A stretch of DNA of 64,000 nt, from contig CAWKDN010000001.1 of the NCBI GenBank assembly GCA_963848415.1, forward strand, positions 2,294,001 to 2,358,000. Direction: 5' to 3'. The first letter of the stretch is position 1, and each line of letters opens with the position of its first letter. This document shows, piece after piece, positions 8,434 to 17,771 of this stretch. The position numbers and the translations under genes were made by a program. The notes under the pieces were generated by a model, which did not search any database, had not been told where the DNA came from, and saw only the letters and a list, made by a program, of their open reading frames with translations. The stretch comes from CAVQBC01 sp963848415 (GTDB lineage: Bacteria; Actinomycetota; Thermoleophilia; Solirubrobacterales; Solirubrobacteraceae).

Positions 8434-9128
8434 GTGGGGAGGGGGATCCGGTCGGAGAGGGGGACGCCGTCCAGCGCGCTCAGCGCGCGCTCGACGGAGG
8501 TGGAGACGCAGGTGAAGGTGGGGGTGTCGCGCTGCGTGTAGGCCGACGCCTCGGTCGTGCGCAGCCGCTGGACGAGATCGAGGAACGCGCCGGGATCGTC
8601 GGTCTCGAAGGCGACCACGAACTCCTGGTCGTCCAGGCCGAAGGAGTAGGAGGTGTTCAGGTCGATCTGGGGGTACTCCTTGCCGACCCGGATGTGGTCC
8701 TGCATGACCTTCCAGCGCTCGTCGGGGGAGAGCCGGTACCACGCCCGCGTCTTGACGAACGGGTAGACGAAGAGGTACTTGGCGTGCTGGGGGCGAACCT
8801 CCAGGCGTGACTCGTCGGAGTACTCCGAGGGCTTGGTCATCGCCAGGAACGAGTGCGGGATCGTGCACCACTGCATCAGGCCGCTCTGCTGCAGGACGAC
8901 GTGGAACTCGTGGATGCGCTCGAGGTTGGTCGCCTGGGAGAGCAGCATGAGCTCGGCGTCGCCGCGGGTCCCGACCAGCGAGAACGCGCGCAACAGGCGC
9001 TCGGAGCCGAAGTCCTCGCAGGCGGCGAGGAACTCGCGCTTGTCCTGGGCGCGCTGTGCCGGATCGAGCCGGCGCCAGGCCGGGTCGACGTGCAGGAAGG
9101 TGTACTTGACGAAGTGGCGCTCGGGCAC
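8430..9128 (-). CDS. chdC: Coproheme decarboxylase (HemQ/ChdC)
   Basis: 232 residues, chlorite-dismutase superfamily of the ChdC length and pattern. It converts coproheme III to haem b in the coproporphyrin-dependent route of Gram-positive bacteria, using peroxide. Visible signatures are the KYLFVYPFVKTRAWY segment carrying the family's catalytic tyrosine, and MQDHIRVGKEYPQID with the candidate proximal histidine. YSFGLDDQEFVVAFE then begins the last ferredoxin-like repeat. The stop overlaps the start of the ferredoxin reductase gene by 4 bp. Haem genes hemE, hemG and hemH are not in the window. A 125 bp divergent gap separates it from the glycosyltransferase. Confidence 0.9.
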   Translation of the reverse strand: MPERHFVKYTFLHVDPAWRRLDPAQRAQDKREFLAACEDFGSERLLRAFSLVGTRGDAELMLLSQATNLERIHEFHVVLQQSGLMQWCTIPHSFLAMTKPSEYSDESRLEVRPQHAKYLFVYPFVKTRAWYRLSPDERWKVMQDHIRVGKEYPQIDLNTSYSFGLDDQEFVVAFETDDPGAFLDLVQRLRTTEASAYTQRDTPTFTCVSTSVERALSALDGVPLSDRIPLPT

Positions 9129-9253
9129 GGTGGAGAACGTAGCGAGATGCTCTTCTTAGGGTACGGCGCGGGCCACGACGCGATCATGCCTGTCGGCCGC
9201 GCCCGGGGGGTAGCCGAACCGGGCTCCGTGACCGCGCGCTCTACGATCCTCCG

Positions 9254-11572
9254 ATGCGGGTAGCCCTCATTTCCCCGTACTCCTGGACCTATCCGGGCGG
9301 CGTCACGCGCCACATCGAGGCGCTCGCGGGAGAGCTCGACCGGGCGGGCCACGAGGTGCGGGTGCTCGCCCCGTTCGACGAGGACCGCCGGCGTACGGCG
9401 CTGATGCACCGTGGCGCGCGGCCGCAGGCCCGCCCGCGGCCCGAGTGGCTGATCCCGCTCGGCGGCACGATCGGCTGGCCGTCCAACGGCGCGGTCTCGA
9501 ACCTGGCCGGCACCCCGTTCGGTGTGTCCACCCTGCGGCGCGAGCTGCGCGCGGGCCGCTTCGACGTCGTCCACGTGCACGAGCCGGTCGCCCCCACGCT
9601 CGGCTGGGACGCCGTGACCACGGCCGACGCGCCGGTGGTGGGCACCTTCCACTGCTACTCGGAGTCCGTCGCGCCGCACGCGATCGCCAACCTCATGGGT
9701 GCGCGGCGCAAGCTCAACCACCTCGCCGGGCGGATCGCCGTCTCCGAGGCCGCTGCCTGGACCGGCCGGCGCTTCTACGGCGGCGAGTACCGGGTCATCC
9801 CCAACGGCGTCGGGCTGCCGCCGGGCGGCGTGCCGGCGCCGCGCCGCCGCGCGCCGGGCGAGCCGCTGCGGATCGCCTTCGTCGGCCAGGCCGTCGAGCG
9901 CAAGGGCCTGCCGATCCTGCTGCGCGCCTTCGAGGCGCTGCGCGAGGAGGTGCCCGCGGAGCTGACCGTGGTGGGCGTCGCCCGCGACGAGCTCGGCCCG
10001 CTGCTGGTCGACGCCTTGGGAGTGACCGCGCTGGGGCGGATCGGCGACGCCGAGAAGCACGCGGTGCTGGCGGATGCCGACCTGCTGTGTGCCCCGTCGC
10101 TGGGCGGAGAGTCCTTCGGGATGGTGCTCACCGAGGCGTTCGCGGCGGGGACGCCGGTGGTCGCCTCCGACATCGCCGGCTACCGCGACGTCGTCACGGC
10201 CGGCGAGGACGGCGTGCTCGTCGAGCGCGGCGACGCCACGGCCCTGGCCGAGGCCCTGCACGATCTCGCCCTCGATCCCGCGCGCACACAGCGCCTCGGC
10301 GCCGGCGCGGGGCGCAGCGCCGAGCGCTACGCCTGGCCGCGCGTGGCCGCGGAGGTCGCTGCCGCGTACGTCGACGCGCGCGCGGTGCCGGCGCCGGAGG
10401 GCGCGCTGGAGCGGGCGGCGGTCCGCGTGGGCGTCAGACCCGTCGATCCCACCGCCCCGCGCGGGCTGCGGCGGATGCCCTCGCTCGAGCCCGCCCCGGC
10501 CGGCCATCGCCCGGGGGCGCGCATCGCCCGCCGGGCCGCCTTCGCCGGCGCCGCCGTCGGCGCCGGGCTGGGCACCTTCTGGGCGCTCGAGCGCATCGGC
10601 CTGGACTCGATCGCCCGCACGCTGCTGGCCTCCAGCCCGACGTGGGTGCTGGTCGCGCTCGCGCTCATGTGCGTCTCGATGCTCGCCCGGGCCGCCGCCT
10701 GGCACGCGATCCTCAAGGCCGCCCTGCCGGCGGCGCTGCCGCGCTTCGCCGACGCGCTGCAGGGGACGAACATCGGCGTGCTGATGTCGGCGACCCTGCC
10801 CGCGCGCCTCGGTGAGCCCTCGCGCGCGCTGATCGTGGCGCGCCGGCTCGGCCGGCCGCGCGACTCGCTGCCGGCGGTGCTCGGCACGATCGTCTCCCAG
10901 TCGCTGCTGAACATCCTCGCCCTGGTGATCCTCGGCGCGGTCATGTTCGCGACGATTGGCCTCTTCGCCGGCCGCCAGCAGGCGCTTCTGTGGTACGCGC
11001 TGGCGCCGATCGCCGCCCTGGCCGCCGTTCTGGTCGCGCCGGCGCTGCTGCGCTCCGGCCTGCCCTCGCGCTCCGCCCGCGTGGCGAAGTGGATGAGCGA
11101 GGGGCGCAGCGCGCTGACCCGCGTGCGCTCCGGGCTCGCGGTCTTCCGCCGCCCGCGCCTCGGCGCCGTGGCGGTCGTCATGCAGCTGGCCGCGTGGGGC
11201 ATCCAGTGGTTGAGCTGCTACGTGCTGCTGGTGGCGCTCGGCCTCGACGGCCAGGCCGGCTTCGGCGCCGCGGCAGCGGTGCTCTTCGCCGTCAACGTGA
11301 CCGCGGTGCTGCCCGTGACCCCGTCGAACCTCGGCGTCTTCCAGGCCGCCTGCGTGGCGGTGCTCACCGGTGCGTACGGCATCAGCGCCGCCGACGCGCT
11401 CGGCTACGGGATCATCTTGCAGGCCGTGGAGATCGCGACGGCCGTGATCATGGGCGCGCCCGCCCTGGTCAAGGAGGGCCTCTCCTGGCGCGAGGTGCGC
11501 CTGCGGGCGCTGCACACCGCGCCGGTCTCCCTGTCGGCGAGGCCGCAGGCCGCAGCCGAAGCCGAGGCCTGA
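9254..11572 (+). CDS. GT4 glycosyltransferase fused to YbhN-type membrane domain
   Basis: 772 residues in two halves. Residues 1-375 are a GT-B glycosyltransferase of family 4 closest in feel to the phosphatidylinositol mannosyltransferases: SPYSWTYPGGVTRHIEALA at the start, HVHEPVAPTLG, and the nucleotide-sugar site with E-x7-E pattern (CAPSLGGESFGMVLTEAFA). After a basic linker, residues about 425-750 form seven or eight membrane helices of the lysylphosphatidylglycerol-synthase TM/YbhN family, with the LPARLGEPSRA and PVTPSNLGVFQAA signatures. A lipid-linked mannose transfer followed by flipping or anchoring is an attractive inference. ATG 9254 has no strong Shine-Dalgarno. Single gene, convergent with the STAS operon. 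Confidence 0.85.
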   Translation: MRVALISPYSWTYPGGVTRHIEALAGELDRAGHEVRVLAPFDEDRRRTALMHRGARPQARPRPEWLIPLGGTIGWPSNGAVSNLAGTPFGVSTLRRELRAGRFDVVHVHEPVAPTLGWDAVTTADAPVVGTFHCYSESVAPHAIANLMGARRKLNHLAGRIAVSEAAAWTGRRFYGGEYRVIPNGVGLPPGGVPAPRRRAPGEPLRIAFVGQAVERKGLPILLRAFEALREEVPAELTVVGVARDELGPLLVDALGVTALGRIGDAEKHAVLADADLLCAPSLGGESFGMVLTEAFAAGTPVVASDIAGYRDVVTAGEDGVLVERGDATALAEALHDLALDPARTQRLGAGAGRSAERYAWPRVAAEVAAAYVDARAVPAPEGALERAAVRVGVRPVDPTAPRGLRRMPSLEPAPAGHRPGARIARRAAFAGAAVGAGLGTFWALERIGLDSIARTLLASSPTWVLVALALMCVSMLARAAAWHAILKAALPAALPRFADALQGTNIGVLMSATLPARLGEPSRALIVARRLGRPRDSLPAVLGTIVSQSLLNILALVILGAVMFATIGLFAGRQQALLWYALAPIAALAAVLVAPALLRSGLPSRSARVAKWMSEGRSALTRVRSGLAVFRRPRLGAVAVVMQLAAWGIQWLSCYVLLVALGLDGQAGFGAAAAVLFAVNVTAVLPVTPSNLGVFQAACVAVLTGAYGISAADALGYGIILQAVEIATAVIMGAPALVKEGLSWREVRLRALHTAPVSLSARPQAAAEAEA

Positions 11573-11696
11573 GAAGCGGTCCCAGAGGTCGCGCGACTGT
11601 GCCGCTTGCTGCCGCTCGACGAGCTCTCGTGCCGAAGGACGCAACGGGCGACCAGGCGGCGCTGGTGCGCTCGGAGGGGTCTGCCGTGGCACTCAC

Positions 11697-12068
11697 TCAC
11701 GTGGGCGGCAGGCGATCGTCGTCCACGTAGCCGAGTGCCGCCTCGAGGCTCGGGAAGGTCGGCACGGTCCGGTCGAGCCCGGTGAGTGCGACCATGCGCG
11801 CGATCGCCGACCCGCCGGCCACGATCAGCCGCAGCTGCTGCCGGTGCAGCCGCAGGTCGGATGCGAGCCTGAACAGCAGGGCGATGCCGGCGCTGTCGAG
11901 GTAGCTCGTCCGGGTGAGGTCCACGGCGAGGGCGTTACTGCGGTTGGTGAGCATCGCGCGGAGGCTTGCGCCGATCCACTCCACGTTGGAGGCGTCGATC
12001 TCGCCCCGGACGTCCGCGGTCACCAGCTCGTCGGTGCGCCCCTCGACGATCTGCGCGAGGAGGTTCAC
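11697..12068 (-). CDS. STAS anti-sigma-factor antagonist (RsbV/SpoIIAA-like)
   Basis: 123 residues from a GTG start at 12068 that overlaps the upstream gene's TGA by 4 bp (GTGA). The STAS signature with the phosphorylatable serine is TSYLDSAGIALLF, serine at about residue 59. In this family the dephosphorylated form binds the anti-sigma kinase and frees a sigma factor; the neighbouring gene encodes both a PP2C phosphatase and a kinase domain, so both switch enzymes are supplied in one polypeptide. A longer open frame reaching 12761 is a shadow of the neighbour. The sigma target is not adjacent; the SigF-like gene near 40.1 kb is a candidate by inference. Confidence 0.85.
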   Translation of the reverse strand: MNLLAQIVEGRTDELVTADVRGEIDASNVEWIGASLRAMLTNRSNALAVDLTRTSYLDSAGIALLFRLASDLRLHRQQLRLIVAGGSAIARMVALTGLDRTVPTFPSLEAALGYVDDDRLPPT

Positions 12069-14221
12069 GACGCCCGCCCCAGCGTGCGCGTAAGGACGAC
12101 CTCGGTGCCGGCGTCGGACTGGCGGACCTCGACCTCGTCCACGAGGGCCCGCATCATCGGGAGGCCGCGCCCGCGGTCCTCGCCCCGCGGCGCCCGCCAG
12201 TGCCCCCGGTCGCGCACGACGACGCGGACGCGGCGCCCCTCGAGACCTATCTCCACCTCGTACACCCGGACGCCCGGGCCGTGGGCGTGCTCGATCGCGT
12301 TCGCGCATGCCTCTTGAGTGGCGACAACGATGTCGTACGTCTCGTCCTCCCCCGCGCCGCGGCTGCGCAGCCAGCGGCGCAGCAGGTACCGCGTGTCGGC
12401 CAGGCTCTCGGACGTGGCGGGCCAGCGCGCGTGGAGGTCGTCCGCCAGCGGCGGCACGCGCGCCGCGATGAACGCGACGTCGTCGGCTGGCGACTCGGGG
12501 ACCATACGCTCGACGATCGTGGCGCACAGCCGTTCGACGTCGTCGCATCCCTCGGCGAGCGCGCGCAGCTGCTCGAGCCCGACGTCGATCGACTCCGTCC
12601 TGCGCTCGATGAGACCGTCGGTGTAGAGGAACACGATGGCGCCGGTGGCGAGGGGGAACGTGTCGGCCCGGTGCAGGGCCGCCGCCGTCACGCCGAGGGG
12701 GATCCCGCTGCTCGGCTCCAGGAACGCGGCGGCGCCCGACGGATCGATGACGAGGGGCCACGGATGGCCGGCGTTGACGACCTCGAGCGTCTCCGCGGCG
12801 GGATCGAGGACGAGGTACGCGAGCGTGGTCATCGAGTTAGGGCCGAGGCTCGCCATCAGGTGGTTGACGCGATCGACCACGGCGGCCGGACCATGCCCCT
12901 CGGCCGCGTACGCGCGCAGCGCGGTGCGCAGCTGACCCATCACGGCAGCGGCCGCGATCCCGTGCCCGACCACGTCGCCGACGGCCAGCGCGATGCGACC
13001 GTCTGGGACGGGGAACACGTCGTACCAGTCGCCGCCGAGGCTCGCGCCCGCGGCGGGCATGTACCGGCTCGCGATCTCCAGCGCCGGGTCGCGCGGGCGC
13101 TCCGCGGGCAGCAGCCGGCGCTGCAGCGCCTCGGCCACCCGCCGCTGCTCGTAGAGCCGGGCCTGCTCGATGGCGAGCGCGGCGCGGTCGGCGGCGAGCT
13201 GGAGCAGGTCGCGCTCTTCGTCGGTGAACTCGCGTGGTGTGAGGCTGCCGACGTGCAGCACGCCGATCACCGTCCCCTCCACCAGCAGCGGCACGCCGAG
13301 CAGCGACCGGATGCCTTTCTGGCGGAGGAGCGGGTTGAGGATGTCGGCGTGGTCGACGTCGGGGATCGTTATCGGGCGCCGCCCGGCGGCGATCCGGCCC
13401 GCGAACCCGCGGCCGAGCGGGATCCGCGTCCCCTGCTCGACCTCCTCCTCGATGCCCTTCGCCGCGCGCGCGTGCAGCTCGTCGCCCTCCAGCATCAGGA
13501 TCGCGACGGTGTCGACCCGCATCATCTCGGAGATCCGCCCCAGGAGCTCCTGCAGCAGCTCCTCCTCGGGGAGGTACGCGAGCGCGGCATCCGTCACCCG
13601 CTGCAGCGCCGTCAGCCGGCTAGAGGCGCGCTCGGCCGCCTCGCGTGCGATGCGCTCGCGAGCGAAGACGCGCTCGTGCTCGATGGCGAGCGCGGCGCGG
13701 TCGGCGGCGAGCTGGAGCAGGTCGCGCTCTTCGTCGGTGAACTCGCGTGGTGTGAGGCTGCCGACGTGCAGCACGCCGATCACCGTCCCCTCCACCAGCA
13801 GCGGCACGCCGAGCAGCGACCGGATGCCTTTCTGGCGGAGGAGCGGGTTGAGGATGTCGGCGTGGTCGACGTCGGGGATCGTTATCGGGCGCCGCCCGGC
13901 GGCGATCCGGCCCGCGAACCCGCGGCCGAGCGGGATCCGCGTCCCCTGCTCGACCTCCTCCTCGATGCCCTTCGCCGCGCGCGCGTGCAGCTCGTCGCCC
14001 TCCAGCATCAGGATCGCGACGGTGTCGACCCGCATCATCTCGGAGATCCGCCCCAGGAGCTCCTGCAGCAGCTCCTCCTCGGGGAGGTACGCGAGCGCGG
14101 CATCCGTCATCCGCTGCAGCGATTCGAGCGTCCCGACGTCGAGGCGCCTTCTCCGCTCACCCGCGCTGGCGGGCCGATCAAACACGGTGCGAATCTTACG
14201 CCGCGAATCATGCGGCTCCAT
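12065..14221 (-). CDS. GAF-GAF-SpoIIE phosphatase-HATPase switch protein
   Basis: 718 residues. Two GAF domains at about residues 38-185 and 208-356 are identical in sequence over 140-odd residues. A PP2C/SpoIIE phosphatase domain follows at about 380-575, with metal motifs GGDWYD near residue 395, GDVVGHG and a C-terminal DDVAF. An HATPase_c domain of the RsbW anti-sigma kinase type closes the protein at about 590-715, with N-box EACANAIEHAH and GRGLPMM. The protein can in principle both phosphorylate and dephosphorylate the STAS partner encoded next, with the GAF domains sensing a ligand or redox state. No signal or membrane segment, so cytosolic. Confidence 0.9.
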   Translation of the reverse strand: MEPHDSRRKIRTVFDRPASAGERRRRLDVGTLESLQRMTDAALAYLPEEELLQELLGRISEMMRVDTVAILMLEGDELHARAAKGIEEEVEQGTRIPLGRGFAGRIAAGRRPITIPDVDHADILNPLLRQKGIRSLLGVPLLVEGTVIGVLHVGSLTPREFTDEERDLLQLAADRAALAIEHERVFARERIAREAAERASSRLTALQRVTDAALAYLPEEELLQELLGRISEMMRVDTVAILMLEGDELHARAAKGIEEEVEQGTRIPLGRGFAGRIAAGRRPITIPDVDHADILNPLLRQKGIRSLLGVPLLVEGTVIGVLHVGSLTPREFTDEERDLLQLAADRAALAIEQARLYEQRRVAEALQRRLLPAERPRDPALEIASRYMPAAGASLGGDWYDVFPVPDGRIALAVGDVVGHGIAAAAVMGQLRTALRAYAAEGHGPAAVVDRVNHLMASLGPNSMTTLAYLVLDPAAETLEVVNAGHPWPLVIDPSGAAAFLEPSSGIPLGVTAAALHRADTFPLATGAIVFLYTDGLIERRTESIDVGLEQLRALAEGCDDVERLCATIVERMVPESPADDVAFIAARVPPLADDLHARWPATSESLADTRYLLRRWLRSRGAGEDETYDIVVATQEACANAIEHAHGPGVRVYEVEIGLEGRRVRVVVRDRGHWRAPRGEDRGRGLPMMRALVDEVEVRQSDAGTEVVLTRTLGRAS
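13164..14109 (-). repeat. Exact 433 bp direct repeat encoding duplicated GAF domain
   Basis: Bases 13164-13596 and 13677-14109 match at every position I compared. The offset is 513 bp, exactly 171 codons, so the reading frame is kept. The 80 bp between the copies is unique. The first mismatch at the right end is C at 13597 against T at 14110, after which nine more bases agree before the copies diverge. Each copy encodes almost the whole GAF domain. Confidence 0.95.
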
Positions 14222-14331
14222 GCTCTACGTATTGGCGTCAGCGCGGCTCGGCCGCAAGCCGAAGCCGAACTGCGCCACATCCGCCCTCGGAGGTGGCGCC
14301 CGGCCGCCCGGCCGCCTAGGGTTCGCGTGGG

Positions 14332-15472
14332 ATGACCGAGCTGCTGGTCGTGGGGGCCGGGCCATACGCGCTGTCGGCCGCGGCGCTCGCCCGCGAGCAG
14401 GGCATCGCGACCACGGTCGTGGGCGGCCCGATGGCGTTCTGGCGGGAGCACATGCCGGCGGGCATGTTCCTGCGCTCCGGGCCCGACTGGCACCTCGACG
14501 CCACCGAGGTCGACACGTTCGAGGCGTTCGCGGAGGAGCGTGGCATCGCCCCGGAGGAGATCGACCCGATCCCGATCGGCGCCTACCTCGCCTACGTCGG
14601 CTGGTTCCTCGAGCGCAAAGCGGCTCGAGGTGCGCGAGGACCACGTCGCCGGGCTGGCGCGATCCAACGGCGGCTTCCGGGCAGAGCTCGCCGACGGCGA
14701 GGCGATCGAGGCCCGGGCGGTCGTGTGCGCCCCGGGCATCCGGCCGTTCGCGAGCGTCCCCGACTGGGCCGGCGACCTCCCGCCGGGCCGCGCGACCCAC
14801 ACCTGCGAGCTGGTCGAGTTCGAGCAGTTCGCCGGCCGCCGCGTGGTGATCGTCGGCGGCCGGCAGAGCGCGTACGAGTGGGCCGCGCTGCTCGCCGATC
14901 ACGGCGCGGAGCGCATCGACGTCGTCCACCGCCACGACGTCCCGCGCTTCGCGCAGGTGAGCTGGGCGTTCATCGACCCCCACGTCCAGGCCACGGTCGA
15001 CGTCCCCGGCTACTGGCGCAACCTCTCGCCGGCCGAGCGCGAGGCGATCGGGCGGACGTTCTGGGAGGTCGGCCGGCTCACGCTCGAAGCCTGGCTGACG
15101 CCGCGACTGCAGGGCGACGCGCTGCACCTGTGGCCGGGCACCGAGGTCGCGGAGGTCCGCTCACCCGAGGACGACGACGGCGAGCTGGCGATCCGGCTCT
15201 CCAACGGCGAGCGCCTCGCCGCCGACCACGTCGTGTTGGCCACGGGTTACCGCGCCGACCTGACGCGGGTGGACTACCTGGACGGGCTGATCGGCGAGAT
15301 CGAGCTCGACGCCGGCTTCCCGCGGCTCGACGAGGCCTTCCAGACCAGCGTGCCGGGCCTCTACGCGACCGGCTTCAGCGCGACCCAGGACTTCGGGCCG
15401 TTCTTCGGCTTCGTGGGTGGCTGCCTGGCCTCCTCGCGGGTGATCGCCCGCGATCTGGCGGCCCGCGAGTAG
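14332..15472 (+). pseudogene. FAD-dependent oxidoreductase, one frameshift
   Basis: The first 95 codons (FAD motif VVGAGPYALSAAALA) read in one frame through YVGWFLERK, and the rest continues in the next frame from RLEVREDHVAG. Removing one A from the AAA at 14617-14619 restores a single frame of about 379 residues. That frame includes a second dinucleotide motif (VVIVGGRQSAYEWAA) and a C-terminal ATGYRADL segment, as in FAD/NAD(P) monooxygenase-like enzymes. Everything after the break is well conserved in style, with no other stop, so either the break is very recent or it is a base-calling error. Substrate unknown. Confidence 0.8.
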
Positions 15473-15529
15473 CCGCGCCCCGGCACGGAACTTGCGCCCG
15501 GGGGTGCCGCGGGTGAGAGAGTCAGCTCC

Positions 15530-17695
15530 ATGACCGCCGCCCGGCGCACCCTGACCGCCCGCGGCCCGCTGAGCGTGCTGCTGATCGTGCTGGCGACGGC
15601 GCTCGGGCTCGCGGGCGGGGTGGCGCTCTACCTGCGCCAGCAGATCGTCGACCCGGAGTCCTTCGCCGACCGCGCGGTCGACGCGCTGGCCGACGACGAC
15701 GTGCGCAAGGTCGTCTCACGCGAGCTGGTCGTGCAGGTGATCGACCGCGGGTCGAGCGACCTCATCTCGGCCCGGCCGGTGCTCGAGACCGTGGTCACGG
15801 TGGTCGTCGGCTCAGAGCCCTTCCGGCGCGTGTTCCGGATCGCCGCCGTCCAGGCCAACAAGACGCTGTTCGCGCGCGAGGGGGGCAACGCCGCCTTCGA
15901 CATCGGCGACGCGGGCACGCTGATCATCTCGGGGCTGCGCAGCATCTCGCCCGACCTCGCCCGCGCGGTCCCGCCCGAGCTCGACGCGCGTCTGGTGGAG
16001 CTGCGCAAGCGCGAGTTCGCGACCCAGACCCTGCGCTTCGCCGACAACGTGCGCCTGCTCGGGATCCTCCTGCCGCTGCTGGCGGTCGCGCTCCTGGTCG
16101 CCGGCGTGGCGGTCGCACCGGACCGGCGCGTGGCGGTCACCCGCGCCGGCATCGCCATCGGCGTGGCGGGCGCGGGGCTGGCGGTCCTGTTGCTGATCGC
16201 CCAGGGCTGGGTCGGGGCCAACGTCGAGGGCGAGGACGAGCTCACCGACGCCGAGGTGAAGGCCGCCGTGCTCGGGATCTGGAACGCCTTCCTGGGCGAC
16301 CTGACGCTGTGGTCGCTGGGGGTGGGGGCACTCGCGTTGTTCGTCGCCGCGGCGTCGGCGTCGCTGGTGCGGCCGATGACGGCGGGCGACGTGCTCGAGC
16401 GCGTGCGGCCGTGGCTGTTGTCGCCCCGGTCCAGGCGGTGGCGCGTCGTGCACGGCGCGGTGACGATTGCGCTGGGCATCTTCGTCGTCCTCGAGCCGCT
16501 GCTGGCGCTGACGATCGTGGCGATCGCCGCCGGCGCGCTGCTGGTCTACGCCGGCACCGCCGAGCTCGTCGCGGTCTTCTTCGGCGCCCGGCGCCGGCGC
16601 GCTGCCGGGGGCCGGGCGATGCCGGCCGTCAGCCCGCGGACGCTCTTCATCGGCGGCAGCACCGCGGTCGCCGCCCTGGTCGCGGCGATCGTCGTCGTGT
16701 CGCTCGTGCGCGGCGGCGAGGGCGTGCCCGCCGCCGCGGACGTCAAGACCTGCAACGGCTACGCGGAGCTGTGTGACAAGCGCCTGGACCAGGTCGTCTT
16801 CGCCGGCACGCACAACTCCATGTCGGCGGCCGACAGCCGCGGCTGGCTGCTGGCCAACCAGCGGCGCACGATCGAGCGCCAGCTGCGCGACGGCATCCGG
16901 CTCTTCCTGATCGACCCCCACTACGGCGTCCGCGACCGCCGCGGCAAGGTGCGCACCGACTTCAACGGCGAGCGCCGCGGCCTCAACCGCGTGAGCAAGG
17001 CGCTCTCCGCCCAGGCCCTCGCCGCGGTCGAGCGGCTCGGCGGCCGGCTCGGGCTCGGCGACCTGCGCGGCGGCCGGCGCGAGGTGTGGTTGTGCCACAG
17101 CGTGTGCGAGCTGGGAGCGACGCGGATGGTCGACGCGATGGAGACCATCGGCCGCTTCCTGAAGCGCAACCCGGGCGAGGTGGTGATCCTCTTCAGCGAG
17201 GACTACGTCTCCGAGCGCGACCTCGACCGCGTCTACCGCGAGGCCGGGGTGCACGACCAGCTGGTCAGCCTCGACCGCACCCAGCCGCTGCCGACGCTCC
17301 GGCAGCTCGTGCGCGCGAACACCCGCCTGATCGTCTTCTCCGAGCGCGTGCCGAGTGGCCAGTACGACTGGAACCACGACGGCTTCAGCTGGGTCCAGGA
17401 CACGCCGCTCGGGGCCCAGCGGCCGGGTCAGCTGCGCTGCGATCGCTTCCGCGGCGACGACAGCAGCCCGCTGCTGATGCTCAACCACTGGATCGACAAG
17501 TTCCCGCCGCCGCTGAGCCAGAGCCGAGCCGTGCTGCGCGAGGCGTTCGTCCGCGATCGCTCGGACCGCTGTGCGCGGGTCCGCGCGCAGACGCCGAACA
17601 TGATCGCCACAGACTTCTACGACCAGGGCAAGCTGATCGAGTCGGTGCGGGCGCTCAACGGGCTGGAGGGCAAGCCGCCGGCGCCGGTCCGCTGA
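15530..17695 (+). CDS. Membrane protein with C-terminal PI-PLC-like domain
   Basis: 721 residues. The first half has an N-terminal membrane helix, an outer domain of about 150 residues with a helical run around VFRIAAVQANKTLF, and then six or so further helices to about residue 410. After a membrane helix the protein switches to a phosphatidylinositol-specific phospholipase C X-type barrel. VVFAGTHNSMS (residues about 422-432) carries the first catalytic histidine and WLCHSVCE (about 519-526) the second; FKRNPGEVVILFSEDYV-type strands follow. The catalytic domain should face outward. Lipid, GPI-like or other phosphodiester substrates are possible. Single gene between two frameshifted neighbours. 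Confidence 0.82.
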   Translation: MTAARRTLTARGPLSVLLIVLATALGLAGGVALYLRQQIVDPESFADRAVDALADDDVRKVVSRELVVQVIDRGSSDLISARPVLETVVTVVVGSEPFRRVFRIAAVQANKTLFAREGGNAAFDIGDAGTLIISGLRSISPDLARAVPPELDARLVELRKREFATQTLRFADNVRLLGILLPLLAVALLVAGVAVAPDRRVAVTRAGIAIGVAGAGLAVLLLIAQGWVGANVEGEDELTDAEVKAAVLGIWNAFLGDLTLWSLGVGALALFVAAASASLVRPMTAGDVLERVRPWLLSPRSRRWRVVHGAVTIALGIFVVLEPLLALTIVAIAAGALLVYAGTAELVAVFFGARRRRAAGGRAMPAVSPRTLFIGGSTAVAALVAAIVVVSLVRGGEGVPAAADVKTCNGYAELCDKRLDQVVFAGTHNSMSAADSRGWLLANQRRTIERQLRDGIRLFLIDPHYGVRDRRGKVRTDFNGERRGLNRVSKALSAQALAAVERLGGRLGLGDLRGGRREVWLCHSVCELGATRMVDAMETIGRFLKRNPGEVVILFSEDYVSERDLDRVYREAGVHDQLVSLDRTQPLPTLRQLVRANTRLIVFSERVPSGQYDWNHDGFSWVQDTPLGAQRPGQLRCDRFRGDDSSPLLMLNHWIDKFPPPLSQSRAVLREAFVRDRSDRCARVRAQTPNMIATDFYDQGKLIESVRALNGLEGKPPAPVR

Positions 17696-17771
17696 CCGTC
17701 GGGATGTCGAGGCGGCCGCACCGGCTTCGACAAACGACAAACGGCCAGGCGGCCACGACGAGGAGGCGCCC

